64,000 nucleotides of DNA from Streptomyces sp. TLI_053. GTDB lineage: Bacteria > Actinomycetota > Actinomycetes > Streptomycetales > Streptomycetaceae. The notes under the pieces are model-generated. The model saw only the letters and a list, made by a program, of their open reading frames with translations, searched no databases and had not been told where the DNA came from. The position numbers were made by a program, and so were the translations under genes. Location of the stretch: the NCBI RefSeq assembly GCF_900105395.1, contig NZ_LT629775.1, positions 4,486,001-4,550,000 of the forward strand. Reading direction: 5' to 3'. This document shows positions 48,701 through 56,164 of this stretch, piece by piece; within the stretch, counting starts at the first letter, position 1, and each line of letters opens with the position of its first letter.

Positions 48701-50743
48701 CGCGCTGGGCGCGTAGATCGCCTTGCCCTTGCCGTCCGAGGACGAGCCGAAGGCGCGCAGGGTGGCGAGCACCCGGTCGCCGTCCCGGCGGGCCCGGCTG
48801 AGCCGCTTGAGCACGACGGTCGCGGCGCCGTCCGAGAACAGCACCCCGTCGCTGTCCTTGTCGAGCGAGCGGACCTCGCCGCTCACCGACAGGCCGTTGA
48901 GCTTGGCGAACAGGATCGACCCGCGCGGGCCCACGGCGAACGAGCCGCTGCAGACCGCGATGTCGTGCCGGCCCTCCAGCAGGCCCTTGAGGCCCAGGTC
49001 CACCGCGTAGAGCGAGGAGGAGCAGGCGGTGTCCACGAGCAGCAGCTCGGCGGAGTCCGGCAGCACGTCGCGCATCGCGTTGAGCCCGACCCGGTGCGGG
49101 AAGAAGTGCAGCGGCTCGGGGCCGCTGCGCGGGTAGTGCCCGGCCAGCCGTCGTTCGACGGTGGCCAGCGCGGCGGCGCGGTCCGCCCCGGACAGGCCGA
49201 GGCCGTCCAGGATGGGCGCGATCCGGCCGAGCACACCGGCCCGGACGGTCGCCTCCTCCAGGTGCTGGCTGCCGTCGGCGGTGTAGCCGACCAGGAAGGA
49301 GCAGCGGTCCTCGGGGTCGTGCCGGACGCCCTCCATCGCCTGGAGCAGCGAGTGGCGCAGCCAGAGCGTGGTGGACTCCACCGCGTTCGGGTCGGTCCCC
49401 GCCTCGGCCAGTTCGCGGGCCAGCTGCGGGTGCGGCACGAAGTCGGTGATGAAGGCCGAGCGCTTGGAGTAGGTCTTGTCCTCGTCGCGCTTGTCGGCCG
49501 AGTGGAACTTGTCGTTGTCCCACCGGTCGGCGGGGATCTCGACGAAGCGCTCGGCGCCGTGCATGAGCTCGTGCCAGTACTCGTCGAGGTCGTTGGCGCC
49601 GGGCACCACGATGCCCATGCCGACGATGGCGATCTCGTCGTCCTCGTCGAACGCCTCCTCCTCGACCGGCTTCTGCGCGGTCACCGGGGCGACCGCAGCC
49701 GGAGCGGGGGCGGGGGCGGCGGCCGGGGCCGCCGCGACGGTGGGCGCCTGACGCGGGGTCACCGCGGCCTGCACGGCGGCGGTGACGGGGGTCGTGACAG
49801 GTGCGGTGACGGGTACGGTGACGGCGGGCGTGACGGGTGCGGTGACGGCGGCGGCGACCGCCGGCGCGTTCGCCGGGGTGCTCACCGCCTCCGCCCGTCC
49901 GTCCGCCGGCTCCCCGACCGGGACGGTCGGCGGCACCGGCTCCACCAGCGCGCGCGGCGGCGAGAGCAGCGCCTGCCCGGTGGACAGTCCGCCGTCCGCC
50001 AGGATCACCTGGCCGGTGATCCAGCTCGACCGCGGCGAGGCCAGGAAGGCCACCACCTCGGCCAGTTCCTCCGGGTGGCCGAGCCGGCCCATCGGGGTGG
50101 CCTCGATCGTCGCCCGCTGCATTCGCTCGGCGTCCGGGAAGAGGTCCACGACCTCGCTGTACAGCATGCCGGCGGCGGCGGTGTTGACCCGGATCCCGTC
50201 CCGGGCGTAGTCGACGGCCAGGTAGCGGGTCATCGCCTCCACCGCGGCCTTGGCCGGCCCGCAGGCCAGGTAGTTGGCCATCACGAACTGGCCGCCGCCC
50301 AGCGTGGAGAGGTTGACGATGCTGCCCCCGCCCCGCCGCGCCATCAGCGCGGCGGCGCGCTGGGCGCACGCGAGGCCGCCCTTGAGGTTGGTGTTGAGGG
50401 CCCGGTCGATCAGCTGGTCGGTGACCTCGCCGCCCGGCACCAGGGCACCGTTGGCGGCGTTGTTGACCAGGATGTCGAGGCCGCCGAAGCGCTCCTCGAT
50501 CTCGTCGAACATCCGGTCGACCTGGCCCCGGACGGCGACCGACGCCCGGATGACGTGCGCCTGGCCGCCGGCCCGCTCGATCTCCTCGGCGGTCTCCCGG
50601 GCGGGGCCGGGCGAGTGGAGGTGGTTGATGACGACGAGCGCGCCGTCGGCGGCGAGACGCTTGGCGATGACCTTGCCGACGTTCCGCGCCCCGCCGGTGA
50701 CCAGGGCGATCTTTCCCTGAAGTTCCTGGGACACCCCGCTCAC
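42779..50743 (-). CDS. ER-KS-CLF-KR-DH-P450 fusion synthase (2654 residues)
   Basis: One open frame encodes, in order: a FabL-type enoyl-ACP reductase, 1-255 (IALVTGGARNVGK; Tyr158-x6-Lys165, the FabL spacing); a Pro/Thr/Ala linker; a ketosynthase, about 368-826 (DTACSSS Cys574, His708, His748); a second ketosynthase-like domain, about 850-1180, where the cysteine motif reads DTGFTST with Phe1027, as in chain-length factors; a connecting region; a ketoreductase, about 1438-1720 (VGGGRGI, Ser1623, Tyr1636, Asn1640); a dehydratase-like double hot-dog, about 1760-2065 (HHKVGDAPTLPG); a Glu/Pro/Val-rich linker; and a P450, 2205-2654 (AGHETTGT, ETLRLHPP, FGGGQRKCIG with Cys2600). The GTG at 50743 overlaps the AT-ACP stop. 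An internal ATG at 44341 with GAGGTGG upstream could also give a separate P450. The domain set suggests a PUFA/FAS-like iterative synthase; the product is unknown. Confidence 0.88.
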   Translation of the reverse strand: MSGVSQELQGKIALVTGGARNVGKVIAKRLAADGALVVINHLHSPGPARETAEEIERAGGQAHVIRASVAVRGQVDRMFDEIEERFGGLDILVNNAANGALVPGGEVTDQLIDRALNTNLKGGLACAQRAAALMARRGGGSIVNLSTLGGGQFVMANYLACGPAKAAVEAMTRYLAVDYARDGIRVNTAAAGMLYSEVVDLFPDAERMQRATIEATPMGRLGHPEELAEVVAFLASPRSSWITGQVILADGGLSTGQALLSPPRALVEPVPPTVPVGEPADGRAEAVSTPANAPAVAAAVTAPVTPAVTVPVTAPVTTPVTAAVQAAVTPRQAPTVAAAPAAAPAPAPAAVAPVTAQKPVEEEAFDEDDEIAIVGMGIVVPGANDLDEYWHELMHGAERFVEIPADRWDNDKFHSADKRDEDKTYSKRSAFITDFVPHPQLARELAEAGTDPNAVESTTLWLRHSLLQAMEGVRHDPEDRCSFLVGYTADGSQHLEEATVRAGVLGRIAPILDGLGLSGADRAAALATVERRLAGHYPRSGPEPLHFFPHRVGLNAMRDVLPDSAELLLVDTACSSSLYAVDLGLKGLLEGRHDIAVCSGSFAVGPRGSILFAKLNGLSVSGEVRSLDKDSDGVLFSDGAATVVLKRLSRARRDGDRVLATLRAFGSSSDGKGKAIYAPSAAGQKLAIRRALDRPGMDDVRPDWIVAHATGTPAGDLAEFTTLRETLGGHEPGRAPVVVTSNKSVIGHTGWAAGVASLIEVVLGFRHDVIPPQHRFTETPADFAIGGSNLVVPTEAVPWPRGARRRTAAVSGFGFGGTNAHLVVQEPPAAPTTAPGSPVPAPTRQTEPQRIAIVARTAHVPGTETADELASWLGRTGPEDVSFGDTYPLPSFKQVRMPPGMMRGIDRCQLMILKCAHRLRDSLGAFWEDNSETTGVVLGHLGATRNATLYALRCYLDDLTIALEADDSLASAPWLPQALELLRTEVRRLVPPSNEDSFPGMMPNVIPARVANYFDLKGLNMTVDTGFTSTLSAIDVAIRYLRQGELTMALVGGINGNSTDEVRQLLDEALDGGSVLAEGAFLFALVTEETAAAAGLEVLGYLDTPLAEAEAEAAADAAAGPVPTVECGAVRPGREACYLGAEGAIGILQVLAEEPARRDALVVCRGENGAPDLGVRVSAPLSAAVPAPEADLHVPSAFYDERQYDDRHPLVVSRHVPGLTETPGEPVRAELPFWPAEPTVVLTDRPETVTAAGAPAGTLVLSTVPGGPGVRHVPDAEALAGLLDEADPRRLVRHIRVVTDLSGADTAGPAEAEALSALHELVFLTVQQRHEALADEAGGASCVGLFLGAMTDRTPHPFTGMFTGLFKVIHLEYAPHCLTYALITGTREAATGVAQAERESAFRRGVPSAFHDGGRRLTVTLAEEPGELLPPGEATLGPDSVVVAVGGGRGITAELLAEVARHFRPRVYVLGSNPVDSHPAEYLELDDEAFAKGRADYIRKQLALRTGRNPAQLNRAYERIGQARVIRANLRRIAEHSGAGAVHYVPCDVTDREQVMAAMDRIHAEAGRIDLLVNAAGLNRSAPIATKSLAEFRQVRDLKVLGYFNLKHALRGRLPRAWCNFGSLLGMTGQVGEADYASGNDFLGAAATYHQQVLGIHEFTVGWTLWGEVGLGANELTKAYFEKSGLYSAMSTAEGVHHFVRELNLAKPSPYTVHLGDAERRAVDRLLPGFLNPGAQRGGSDSVAPSEPVRPERPAAAAEKLPFYLGEVVERGTDTVTFERVFDLERDDYLRHHKVGDAPTLPGTFVTEIAFEAASWLVPDLKVYAFEDLRFHHFLKVRESDRAGLRKRIRAELVERRADLGQAVVAVRITHDVVAPNGTVLVKDRLHFEVRVLLAGDLPDAPHWKAWHPAAETPVPDPYHSPGSPVLLTDLFVSTTDTRLHPDGKRATYNLELPLDHRVFGSFGIPVVLLDGLARTGVLALVDGDLVPLAAPLGIGRIDVYEHGGDSQVAARYGRVDLYAVLPGAEADGRNAGSGNRFVAVRPDGRILIQMKDLDWTLMGYLDRSTGKFVTPEEVAEAAAARAVGPEAVEPEAVDPGVLEAGVVEPEAVEPEEVEPGAVEPGVAPAEAGEVVTAMGKAEAGAAGGPTPAATDPQYATSRKAGTDVTASKDNGREPAPEPGTAVATVVAAPERRPARRPASAVARLARPAPGPRGLRTVPGNLRKFQRNAPALFTELSRAYGDMVRLPLGYFTVHLNYHPDNIKYVLQDNNQNYIRGKGYDAFKIFMGMGLLTLDGDEWKQHRRVVNPLFHKTAIDNMATTMTDSTALVLDRWERAGSDKAGIDVVPEMMDLTLGALGKVMFDTDLHPLSDRVGPAMVTSIEAMVFRGTLNQLTPEFVPIPYNRRIRQARKVMYDVVDGIVEAHRDGRHEGLTDLVSLLLQARDESGGEWTRQQVRDEIMTVFMAGHETTGTGLAWALYELAKDPEAQERLHEEVEQVLGGRTPTIEDLPKLPYAKMVTDETLRLHPPIWVYPRDAVAEDDVNGWHVPAGGSVFMVPYVTHRHPDYWVDPERFDPERFTEQNRAQQPRYAYFPFGGGQRKCIGNQMALVQTHLTLAMVAQRFRLRLVPDHPLTLGTLVSFRPVDGIRLVVEPRKR

Positions 50744-52230
50744 ACCGATCCGCCCGAGGCGATGATCAGGTCGGCGATCTTGCCCAGGGTGTTGTAGGCG
50801 GCCGGACGCACGTCGGACGGCCGGGGCGGCAGCTCGTAGCGGTTGCCGACGCGCACCAGCAGCTCCGTCTGCTTCACCGAGTCGACGCCCAGCTCGGCCT
50901 CCAGGTCGGTGGCCTCCTCGAAGACCTCGGCCGGGTACTCCAGCGCCTCGGCGTAGATGTCGGCGAGCTGGCGGACCAGGGTGTCCCGGTCCACGGCCGC
51001 CGCCGGCCCGGCCGCGACACCGCCGTTCAGGCTGCCGTTCAGACTGCCGTTCAGGCTGCCGTTCGCCGCGTCGACGCTCGGCTCCTCCTCCTTCGCGCCC
51101 AGGTAGGTCAGGTAGGCCTCGCGGGCGAACGCCCGGACCTCCACGCCCCGACCGTTCCAGAACGCCTCGAAGTCCTCGGCCGGCACGTCGGACAGCAGCG
51201 CCGCCCGCAGCTGGTCCGCCGGGGAGCCGCCGCCCGCACCCGCCGCGACCGCACCCACCGAGGCCAGCCGGTCGAGCGCCTGCCGCAGCACGGCGGCGCC
51301 CCCCGCCTCCGGCAGCAGGGTCGGCACGGTGGTGACCGGCGACTCCACGATGCGGCCGGTGATCCGGCTCAGCGCGTCCAGCGCACCGCTCTCGACGAAC
51401 ACCGACACACCGGTGCCCGCCAGCTCGCGGACGGTGTCGCCGAAGCGCACCCGGGCGGTGAAGTGACCGGCCAGCAGCTCGGTCAGCCGGTCCCCGTCCT
51501 CGTAGGCGCGGCCGGTGATCGGCGAGTGGACGGTGGTCTCCAGCGGACGCTGGCGGATGTCCGCGATCCGCGCGGCGAACTTCTCCGCCGCCGGGCCGAG
51601 CAGCGGGCTGTGGAAGGCGTACGGCGACTTCAGCCGGGCGAAGTCGATCTTCAGCACGGCGGCCAGCCGGCCGATCGTGTCCAGCGTCTCGGCCCGGCCG
51701 GACAGCACGGTCTGACCCGCGTGGTTCTCCACCGCGATACCGGTCAGCGGGTCGCCGACCAGGTCGACGAGGCGCTGCGCCCGGCCCGCGTCGGTGCCGA
51801 TGGCGGCCATGTAGGCGTCGCCCAGCCCGGCCTCGCGCAGGGCGATGCTCCGGTGGCAGACGATCTCGGCACCCTCGGCGGGCGTGAACGCGCCCGCGGC
51901 GACCAGCGCGGCGATCTCGCCGAGGCTGTGGCCGATCAGAACGTTCGGGCGCAGACCGCGGGCCTTCAGCACGGCGTAGGTCGCGGTGGAAACCGCGTAG
52001 ATGGCCAGCTGGAGCGCCTCCGGGGCCTCCCGGAGCAGCTGCTCGGTGTCCGGCGTCCGCGTCGCGAACAGCTGGTCCACCGCACGGTCGCCGAGCAGCG
52101 GACGGGCGGCGTCACCGATCTCGGCGAGGACCGGTCCGACCTCGGGGAACTCGTCCCGGAGGTCGGCGAGGGCACGGCCGTAGAACGCACCCTGGCCCGG
52201 AAAGAGGACGGCAATCGAAGTTTCAGGCAT
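50740..52230 (-). CDS. AT-ACP didomain protein of the fusion synthase
   Basis: The 496-residue protein has an acyltransferase domain (about 5-320) with PGQGAFYG, GHSLGE (Ser102) and YAFHSPLL (His207), which fits malonyl-CoA use. A linker with three GSLN units follows (about 391-403), then one acyl carrier protein (about 415-490) with LGVDSVKQTEL (Ser451). The DSVKQTE pattern resembles carrier domains of PUFA-type synthases (DSIKRVE) more than modular PKS carriers. ATG 52230 follows GGGGGAAGTGTGCGTC. It is the first gene of the minus-strand operon and its stop overlaps the start of the fusion synthase (GTGA), so the two are made together. The adjacent PPTase probably activates Ser451. Confidence 0.9.
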   Translation of the reverse strand: MPETSIAVLFPGQGAFYGRALADLRDEFPEVGPVLAEIGDAARPLLGDRAVDQLFATRTPDTEQLLREAPEALQLAIYAVSTATYAVLKARGLRPNVLIGHSLGEIAALVAAGAFTPAEGAEIVCHRSIALREAGLGDAYMAAIGTDAGRAQRLVDLVGDPLTGIAVENHAGQTVLSGRAETLDTIGRLAAVLKIDFARLKSPYAFHSPLLGPAAEKFAARIADIRQRPLETTVHSPITGRAYEDGDRLTELLAGHFTARVRFGDTVRELAGTGVSVFVESGALDALSRITGRIVESPVTTVPTLLPEAGGAAVLRQALDRLASVGAVAAGAGGGSPADQLRAALLSDVPAEDFEAFWNGRGVEVRAFAREAYLTYLGAKEEEPSVDAANGSLNGSLNGSLNGGVAAGPAAAVDRDTLVRQLADIYAEALEYPAEVFEEATDLEAELGVDSVKQTELLVRVGNRYELPPRPSDVRPAAYNTLGKIADLIIASGGSV

Positions 52231-53175
52231 GACGCACACTTCCCCCATACTCATTTGCGTGATCAGCTGCACCGGCGGATCGCGCCGCATTTTCTTGACC
52301 GATGAGACCGTATTCACGCCTCCACACTCGGGAGAGGCGGTTCCGGTTAATCTTCGGTTAACTCGAGAACGCGATCACAGGCGAATTCAATGCCTTCGGA
52401 CTGGACATCAGGGATGCCATTGTCCGGAAATGCATCAGGAGGTCCGGCTCGGCGGCGCACTCCCACAGCGCGCGAAACAGCCGAGCAACTGGCCTGCAAC
52501 AGAACGTCGTTGCCATCCGTCGACACCGTGCGACGTCAGGCGGTCGTCACCACCCCTGCCGTTGCCCACCAGTCGAACAAGTGGAATGGCCGACTTCGGT
52601 TCTACAATTGTCAGCCACTGCCATATTCAAGTCCATCGTCCCCCGTACCGCTGCGTGCCGAAGCACACCGGCTCATACTCGTTTCACCCTAGGAATGGCC
52701 CTGACGGCAAGTCAAGTACTTTCTTTCGCGACCCGTCGGTAACATTCCTGACCTGCGACGAAGTCCCGTGCCGACTTCGTCACAACCCCCATTTCGCCAG
52801 GCCATGTCAAGTTGTGCGCCACGAAACAGCGCGAAACAGAAACGCTTCTGCCGGTACTTCCGGAAGCGGTTCCCGAACCCTCGGACCACCTTCCCGAACC
52901 GCCCCCGAAATCGACGCACAAGACCTCTCGGCCCATGCGCCCCCGCGCCGGTTCGTGCGCCCACCTCCCACGCCCCCGCCGGCGCCACGGCGCCCCGCCT
53001 CCCCGCGGGCGGCCCCGCACCGGCCCGCCTCCGCCGTCCCGGGCAATTTCCCCCGCCTTCCCCGGCCGGTCGCGCGCGGCCGGCCACGCGATGTGGCAGG
53101 CAGGAAGCGGACACCTCGTTCCCCCCTCCTTCTCCGCTCCTTCCCACTCCTTCCCCACGATCCGACGGAGCCCCC
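52231..53175. promoter_or_regulatory. 945-base divergent intergenic region, AT-richer in part
   Basis: No gene is supported here. The part from 52231 to about 52880 is much less GC-rich than its flanks. It contains the CGGTTAA repeats and a perfect inverted repeat with arms GACGAAGTC (52757-52765) and GACTTCGTC (52773-52781) around seven bases. From about 52900 to 53150 it is Pro/Arg-codon-like GC-rich DNA with no coding signal. It must hold the promoters of the synthase operon (minus) and of the secreted beta-propeller gene (plus). Confidence 0.5.
52344..52361. promoter_or_regulatory. CGGTTAA direct repeats 11 bases apart
   Basis: CGGTTAA occurs at 52344-52350 and again at 52355-52361, upstream of the synthase operon (TTAACCG on its coding strand). 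Heptamers repeated at 11 bases are the pattern of SARP-type activator sites. TACGGT (52312-52307, minus strand) is a possible -10, but the spacing to the repeats is longer than in classic SARP promoters. Confidence 0.4.
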
Positions 53176-55128
53176 ATGCGCCGACGCCACGGCGTCCTGC
53201 TGACCACCGCCCTCCTCGCCCAACTCGCCGCCGGCCCCGTGCCCGCGGTGGCCACCGCCCCCGACCGCCCGGAACCGACGGTCCAGTGCGGAGTGGTCCG
53301 CAGCGGCGAAACCCCGCTCGGCGAAGCCGAGGTGACGCTCTACCAGGCCGGTGACGGCGGGCACGACGAGCCCCGGGTCCTGGCCCGCACCCGCAGCACC
53401 GAGGACGGACGGTTCACCCTCGACTACCGCCGCCCCGAGGACCCCCGCGCCGTCCTCTACGTCCTGGCCGACCTGCACGGCCCGGCCACCCTCGCCGCCG
53501 TGCTCACCGGCGCCGCCGCCCCGCCGGAACTCGTCGTCAACGAGCGCACCACCGTCGCCGTCGCCTACGCCCTGGCCCGCTTCACCGGCCCGGCCGGCGT
53601 CTCCGGCACCCACCCGGGCCTGCAGAACGCCGCCGCGATCGCCCACAACCTCGCCGACACCGGCACCGGCGACATCGCCGCCACCCTCGCCGCCCCGCCC
53701 AACGGCCACCTCACCTCGACCGTGGCCGAGTTCAACACCCTCGCCAACCTGCTCGCCGCCTGCGTCACCGGCGACTCCTGCGACCGGCTGTTCGACCTGG
53801 CCCGCCGCCCCGGGCACGAACGGCCCCACGACACCCTGCGCGCCGCCGTCGACATCGCCCACGACCCCGGCCACAACGCCGCCGAGCTCTTCGACCTCGC
53901 GCGGACCAGCCCGAGCTACCTCCCTGCCCTGTCCGCCGCCCCCGCCGCCTGGACCGTCGCCCTGCGCTACGACGGCAACGGCCACGAGATCGACGGCCCC
54001 GGCAACATCGCCTTCGACGCCGACGGCAACGCCTGGGTCACCAACAACTACCGCTACGACGCCGACCCCACCGTCCCGGTCTGCGGCGGCCGCGCCCTCC
54101 TCAGGATCACCCCCACCGGCCAGGACGCCCCCGGCGCCCCCTACCGCGGCGGCGGCCTCTACGGGGCCGGCTTCGGCATCACCGTCGACGCCGCCGGCAC
54201 CGCCTGGGCCGGCAACTTCGGCTTCCAGGGCGACGGCTGCCCGATCGACCCGACCCCGCTCGAACGCAGCCTGTCCCGTTTCACCGCCGACGGCACCCCG
54301 CTCTCCCCGCCCGAGGGCTTCCAGCAGGGCGGCATCGCCCAGCCCCAAGGCATGGCCGCCGACCGCAGCGGCACCGTCTGGACCGCCAACTGCGGCGGCA
54401 CCGGCGTCACCCGGATCCCCGACGGCGACGCCTCCCGCGCCCGCGAGATCCCCCTCCCCGGTCTGCAGAAGCCCTTCGGCGCCGCCGTCGACCCCACCGA
54501 CCGCCTCTGGGTCACCGGCAACGGCAACGACAGCGTCCAACTCCTCGACCCCGACGGCACCCCCCGCCGAACCGTGACCGGCGGCGGCCTGCGCCGCCCG
54601 CTCGCCGTCGCGACCGACAGCCGCGGCAACGCCTGGGTCGGCAACAGCGGCATCCTCCCCGTCCCCTGCGCCGGCAGCACCGCCGACGACCTCGCCGCCG
54701 CGGCCACCTCCGCCACCGACGACCCCGCCACCCGCCCCGGCGCCTCGGTCACCCTGATCCACCCCGACGGCACCCCCGCCCCCGCCCCCTTCACCAACGG
54801 CGGCCTCTTCCTCCCCTGGGGCATCGCCGTCGACGGCGACGACACCGTCTGGGTCGCCAACTTCGGCGGCCACCGCGTCGCCCGCCTCTGCGGCACCGAC
54901 CTCACCGCCTGCCCGCCCGGCTACCGCACCGGCCAGCCGCTCTCCCCGCCCGACACCGGCTACCCCAGCGACGGACTCGACCGCAACACCGGCATCCGCA
55001 TCGACCCCTCCGGCAACGTCTGGCTCGCCAACAACTGGCGCACCGTCCCCTTCCGCACCAACCCCGGCGGCCACGAACTCGTCCTCCTCGTCGGCGCCGC
55101 CGCCCCCGTCCCCACCCCCCTCCTCTGA
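53176..55128 (+). CDS. Secreted NHL/SMP-30-like beta-propeller protein
   Basis: The 650-residue protein has a signal peptide (MRRRHGVLLTTALLAQLAAG, cleavage probably after AVA near residue 27) and a small N-terminal domain resembling a carboxypeptidase-regulatory-like beta fold (about 33-110). A helical middle region follows, then about seven repeated blades (about 276-620). Examples are GNIAFDADGNAWVTNNY, GMAADRSGTVWTANCGG, AVATDSRGNAWVGNSG and GIRIDPSGNVWLANNW. These DxxGNxWVxN units are typical of NHL/virginiamycin-B-lyase-like propellers. The protein is probably extracellular and binding rather than catalytic, as no lyase His residues stand out. ATG 53176 follows ACGGAGCCCCC. It is transcribed away from the synthase operon and need not belong to it. 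Confidence 0.75.
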   Translation: MRRRHGVLLTTALLAQLAAGPVPAVATAPDRPEPTVQCGVVRSGETPLGEAEVTLYQAGDGGHDEPRVLARTRSTEDGRFTLDYRRPEDPRAVLYVLADLHGPATLAAVLTGAAAPPELVVNERTTVAVAYALARFTGPAGVSGTHPGLQNAAAIAHNLADTGTGDIAATLAAPPNGHLTSTVAEFNTLANLLAACVTGDSCDRLFDLARRPGHERPHDTLRAAVDIAHDPGHNAAELFDLARTSPSYLPALSAAPAAWTVALRYDGNGHEIDGPGNIAFDADGNAWVTNNYRYDADPTVPVCGGRALLRITPTGQDAPGAPYRGGGLYGAGFGITVDAAGTAWAGNFGFQGDGCPIDPTPLERSLSRFTADGTPLSPPEGFQQGGIAQPQGMAADRSGTVWTANCGGTGVTRIPDGDASRAREIPLPGLQKPFGAAVDPTDRLWVTGNGNDSVQLLDPDGTPRRTVTGGGLRRPLAVATDSRGNAWVGNSGILPVPCAGSTADDLAAAATSATDDPATRPGASVTLIHPDGTPAPAPFTNGGLFLPWGIAVDGDDTVWVANFGGHRVARLCGTDLTACPPGYRTGQPLSPPDTGYPSDGLDRNTGIRIDPSGNVWLANNWRTVPFRTNPGGHELVLLVGAAAPVPTPLL

Positions 55129-55159
55129 CCCCCGCCCCACCCCCACCACGAACACCGCA

Positions 55160-55189
55160 AGGGCCCGGCCGGAAAACCGACCGGGCCCT
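55160..55189 (+). terminator. Hairpin terminator after the beta-propeller gene
   Basis: The outer arms AGGGCCCGG (55160-55168) and CCGGGCCCT (55181-55189) are perfect, with a further CGG/CCG pairing inside around an AAAA loop. It begins 31 bases after the stop codon. Confidence 0.7.
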
Positions 55190-55252
55190 CCGCCCCCCAA
55201 CCGCCCACACCCCCGCAGCCGCAGCCGCAGCGACCGCACGCGGAAAACGCAA

Positions 55253-55287
55253 AAGCCCCAGGTCACGGCGAGTGAGTCCTGGGGCTT
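55253..55287 (-). terminator. Rho-independent terminator of the tRNA-Thr gene
   Basis: On the minus strand the arms AAGCCCCAGG (55287-55278) and CCTGGGGCTT (55262-55253) form a 10-bp stem followed by TTGCGTTTT, a U-rich tail. It starts seven bases after the tRNA 3' end. This is the only hairpin in the window with a clear U-tract. Confidence 0.85.
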
Positions 55288-55293
55288 CTACAG

Positions 55294-55367
55294 AGCCGCC
55301 TGCGGGATTCGAACCCGCGACCTACGCATTACGAGTGCGTTGCTCTGGCCAACTGAGCTAAGGCGGC
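55294..55367 (-). tRNA. tRNA-Thr (anticodon CGT)
   Basis: The 74-base cloverleaf folds fully: a 7-bp acceptor stem (GCCGCCT with AGGCGGC), D arm, anticodon stem ACGCA/TGCGT with loop CTCGTAA (anticodon CGT, reading ACG), five-base variable loop, and T arm GCGGG/CCCGC with TTCGAAT. The discriminator base is U and the CCA end is not encoded. Confidence 0.97.
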
Positions 55368-55450
55368 ACCGCTGCCGAAGTGTCGGCAACGCGGGCCAGT
55401 CTACACAGGTTCGCGGGTGATCCGTAACGCGGTGGCCCGGGGGTGGAGGG

Positions 55451-56107
55451 TCAGGCGGAGGAGACGGCGAGCTTGGCGGCGAAGCCGGCGAAGAGGGCGG
55501 CGACGCTGCCGGTGAGGGTGGCGGAGAGGCGCTTGCGGCGGCGGAAGGCGGAGGCGAGCGAGGTGCCCGCGAAGATCAGCACGGAGAGGTAGAGGACGCT
55601 GAAGCCCTGCAGGATCCCGCCGAGGAGGGTGAAGGAGAGTACCGGGCTGCCGTAGGAGGGGTCGACGAACTGGGTGAAGAAGGAGAGCAGGAAGAGGATG
55701 GCCTTGGGGTTCAGCAGGCTGATCACCAGGGCGCGGCGGAACGGCCGCTCGCCGGGACCGGTGGTCTCGGTGGTGCCGTCGGCGGCCCCGTCGGGGGACC
55801 GGTGCTCGCGCCAGAGGCCGCGGGCGGCGCGCAGCATGCCGACGCCTATCCAGAGCAGGTAGGCGGCGCCGCCGTACTTCACCACGGCGAAGACGGCCGG
55901 GTTGGCCTTCAGCAGGGAGGCGGCGCCGAGCGAGGTCAGGCTGATGAGGGTGAAGTCGCCGACGAAGACGCCGGCGGCGGCCCGGTACCCGGTGCGGACG
56001 CCCTTGCGGGCGGCGACCGAGAGCACGTAGAGGGAGTTGGGGCCGGGGAGGAGGACGATGACGAGGGCGCCGAGGACGTAGGTCGTCAGGTCGTTGACTC
56101 CGAGCAC
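55451..56107 (-). CDS. LysE/RhtB-family amino-acid exporter
   Basis: The 218-residue inner-membrane protein has about six hydrophobic segments and the LysE-family start VIVLLPGPNSLYVLSVAARKG, then GYRAAAGVFVGD and SLLNPKAILFLLSFFTQFV, all diagnostic. Members export lysine, leucine, homoserine or threonine; this one looks nearest to leucine-efflux (LeuE/YeaS) proteins, but specificity is not proven. The GTG start at 56107 has GGAG a few bases upstream. A charged loop (about residues 100-125) separates the two halves. It lies 84 bases before the tRNA-Thr gene in the direction of transcription and 57 bases after the hydrolase gene. Confidence 0.88.
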   Translation of the reverse strand: MLGVNDLTTYVLGALVIVLLPGPNSLYVLSVAARKGVRTGYRAAAGVFVGDFTLISLTSLGAASLLKANPAVFAVVKYGGAAYLLWIGVGMLRAARGLWREHRSPDGAADGTTETTGPGERPFRRALVISLLNPKAILFLLSFFTQFVDPSYGSPVLSFTLLGGILQGFSVLYLSVLIFAGTSLASAFRRRKRLSATLTGSVAALFAGFAAKLAVSSA

Positions 56108-56164
56108 GATGGGCTCCGGGAGGAACGAGGAGGGGAGGGGGCGCCCATCGTAACGGGCACGCCC

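Noticed and set aside
42749..50797. A long plus-strand open frame opposite the fusion synthase
   Set aside because: It is again an antisense shadow caused by codon-position GC bias, with no recognisable domains and complete overlap with a well-supported gene.
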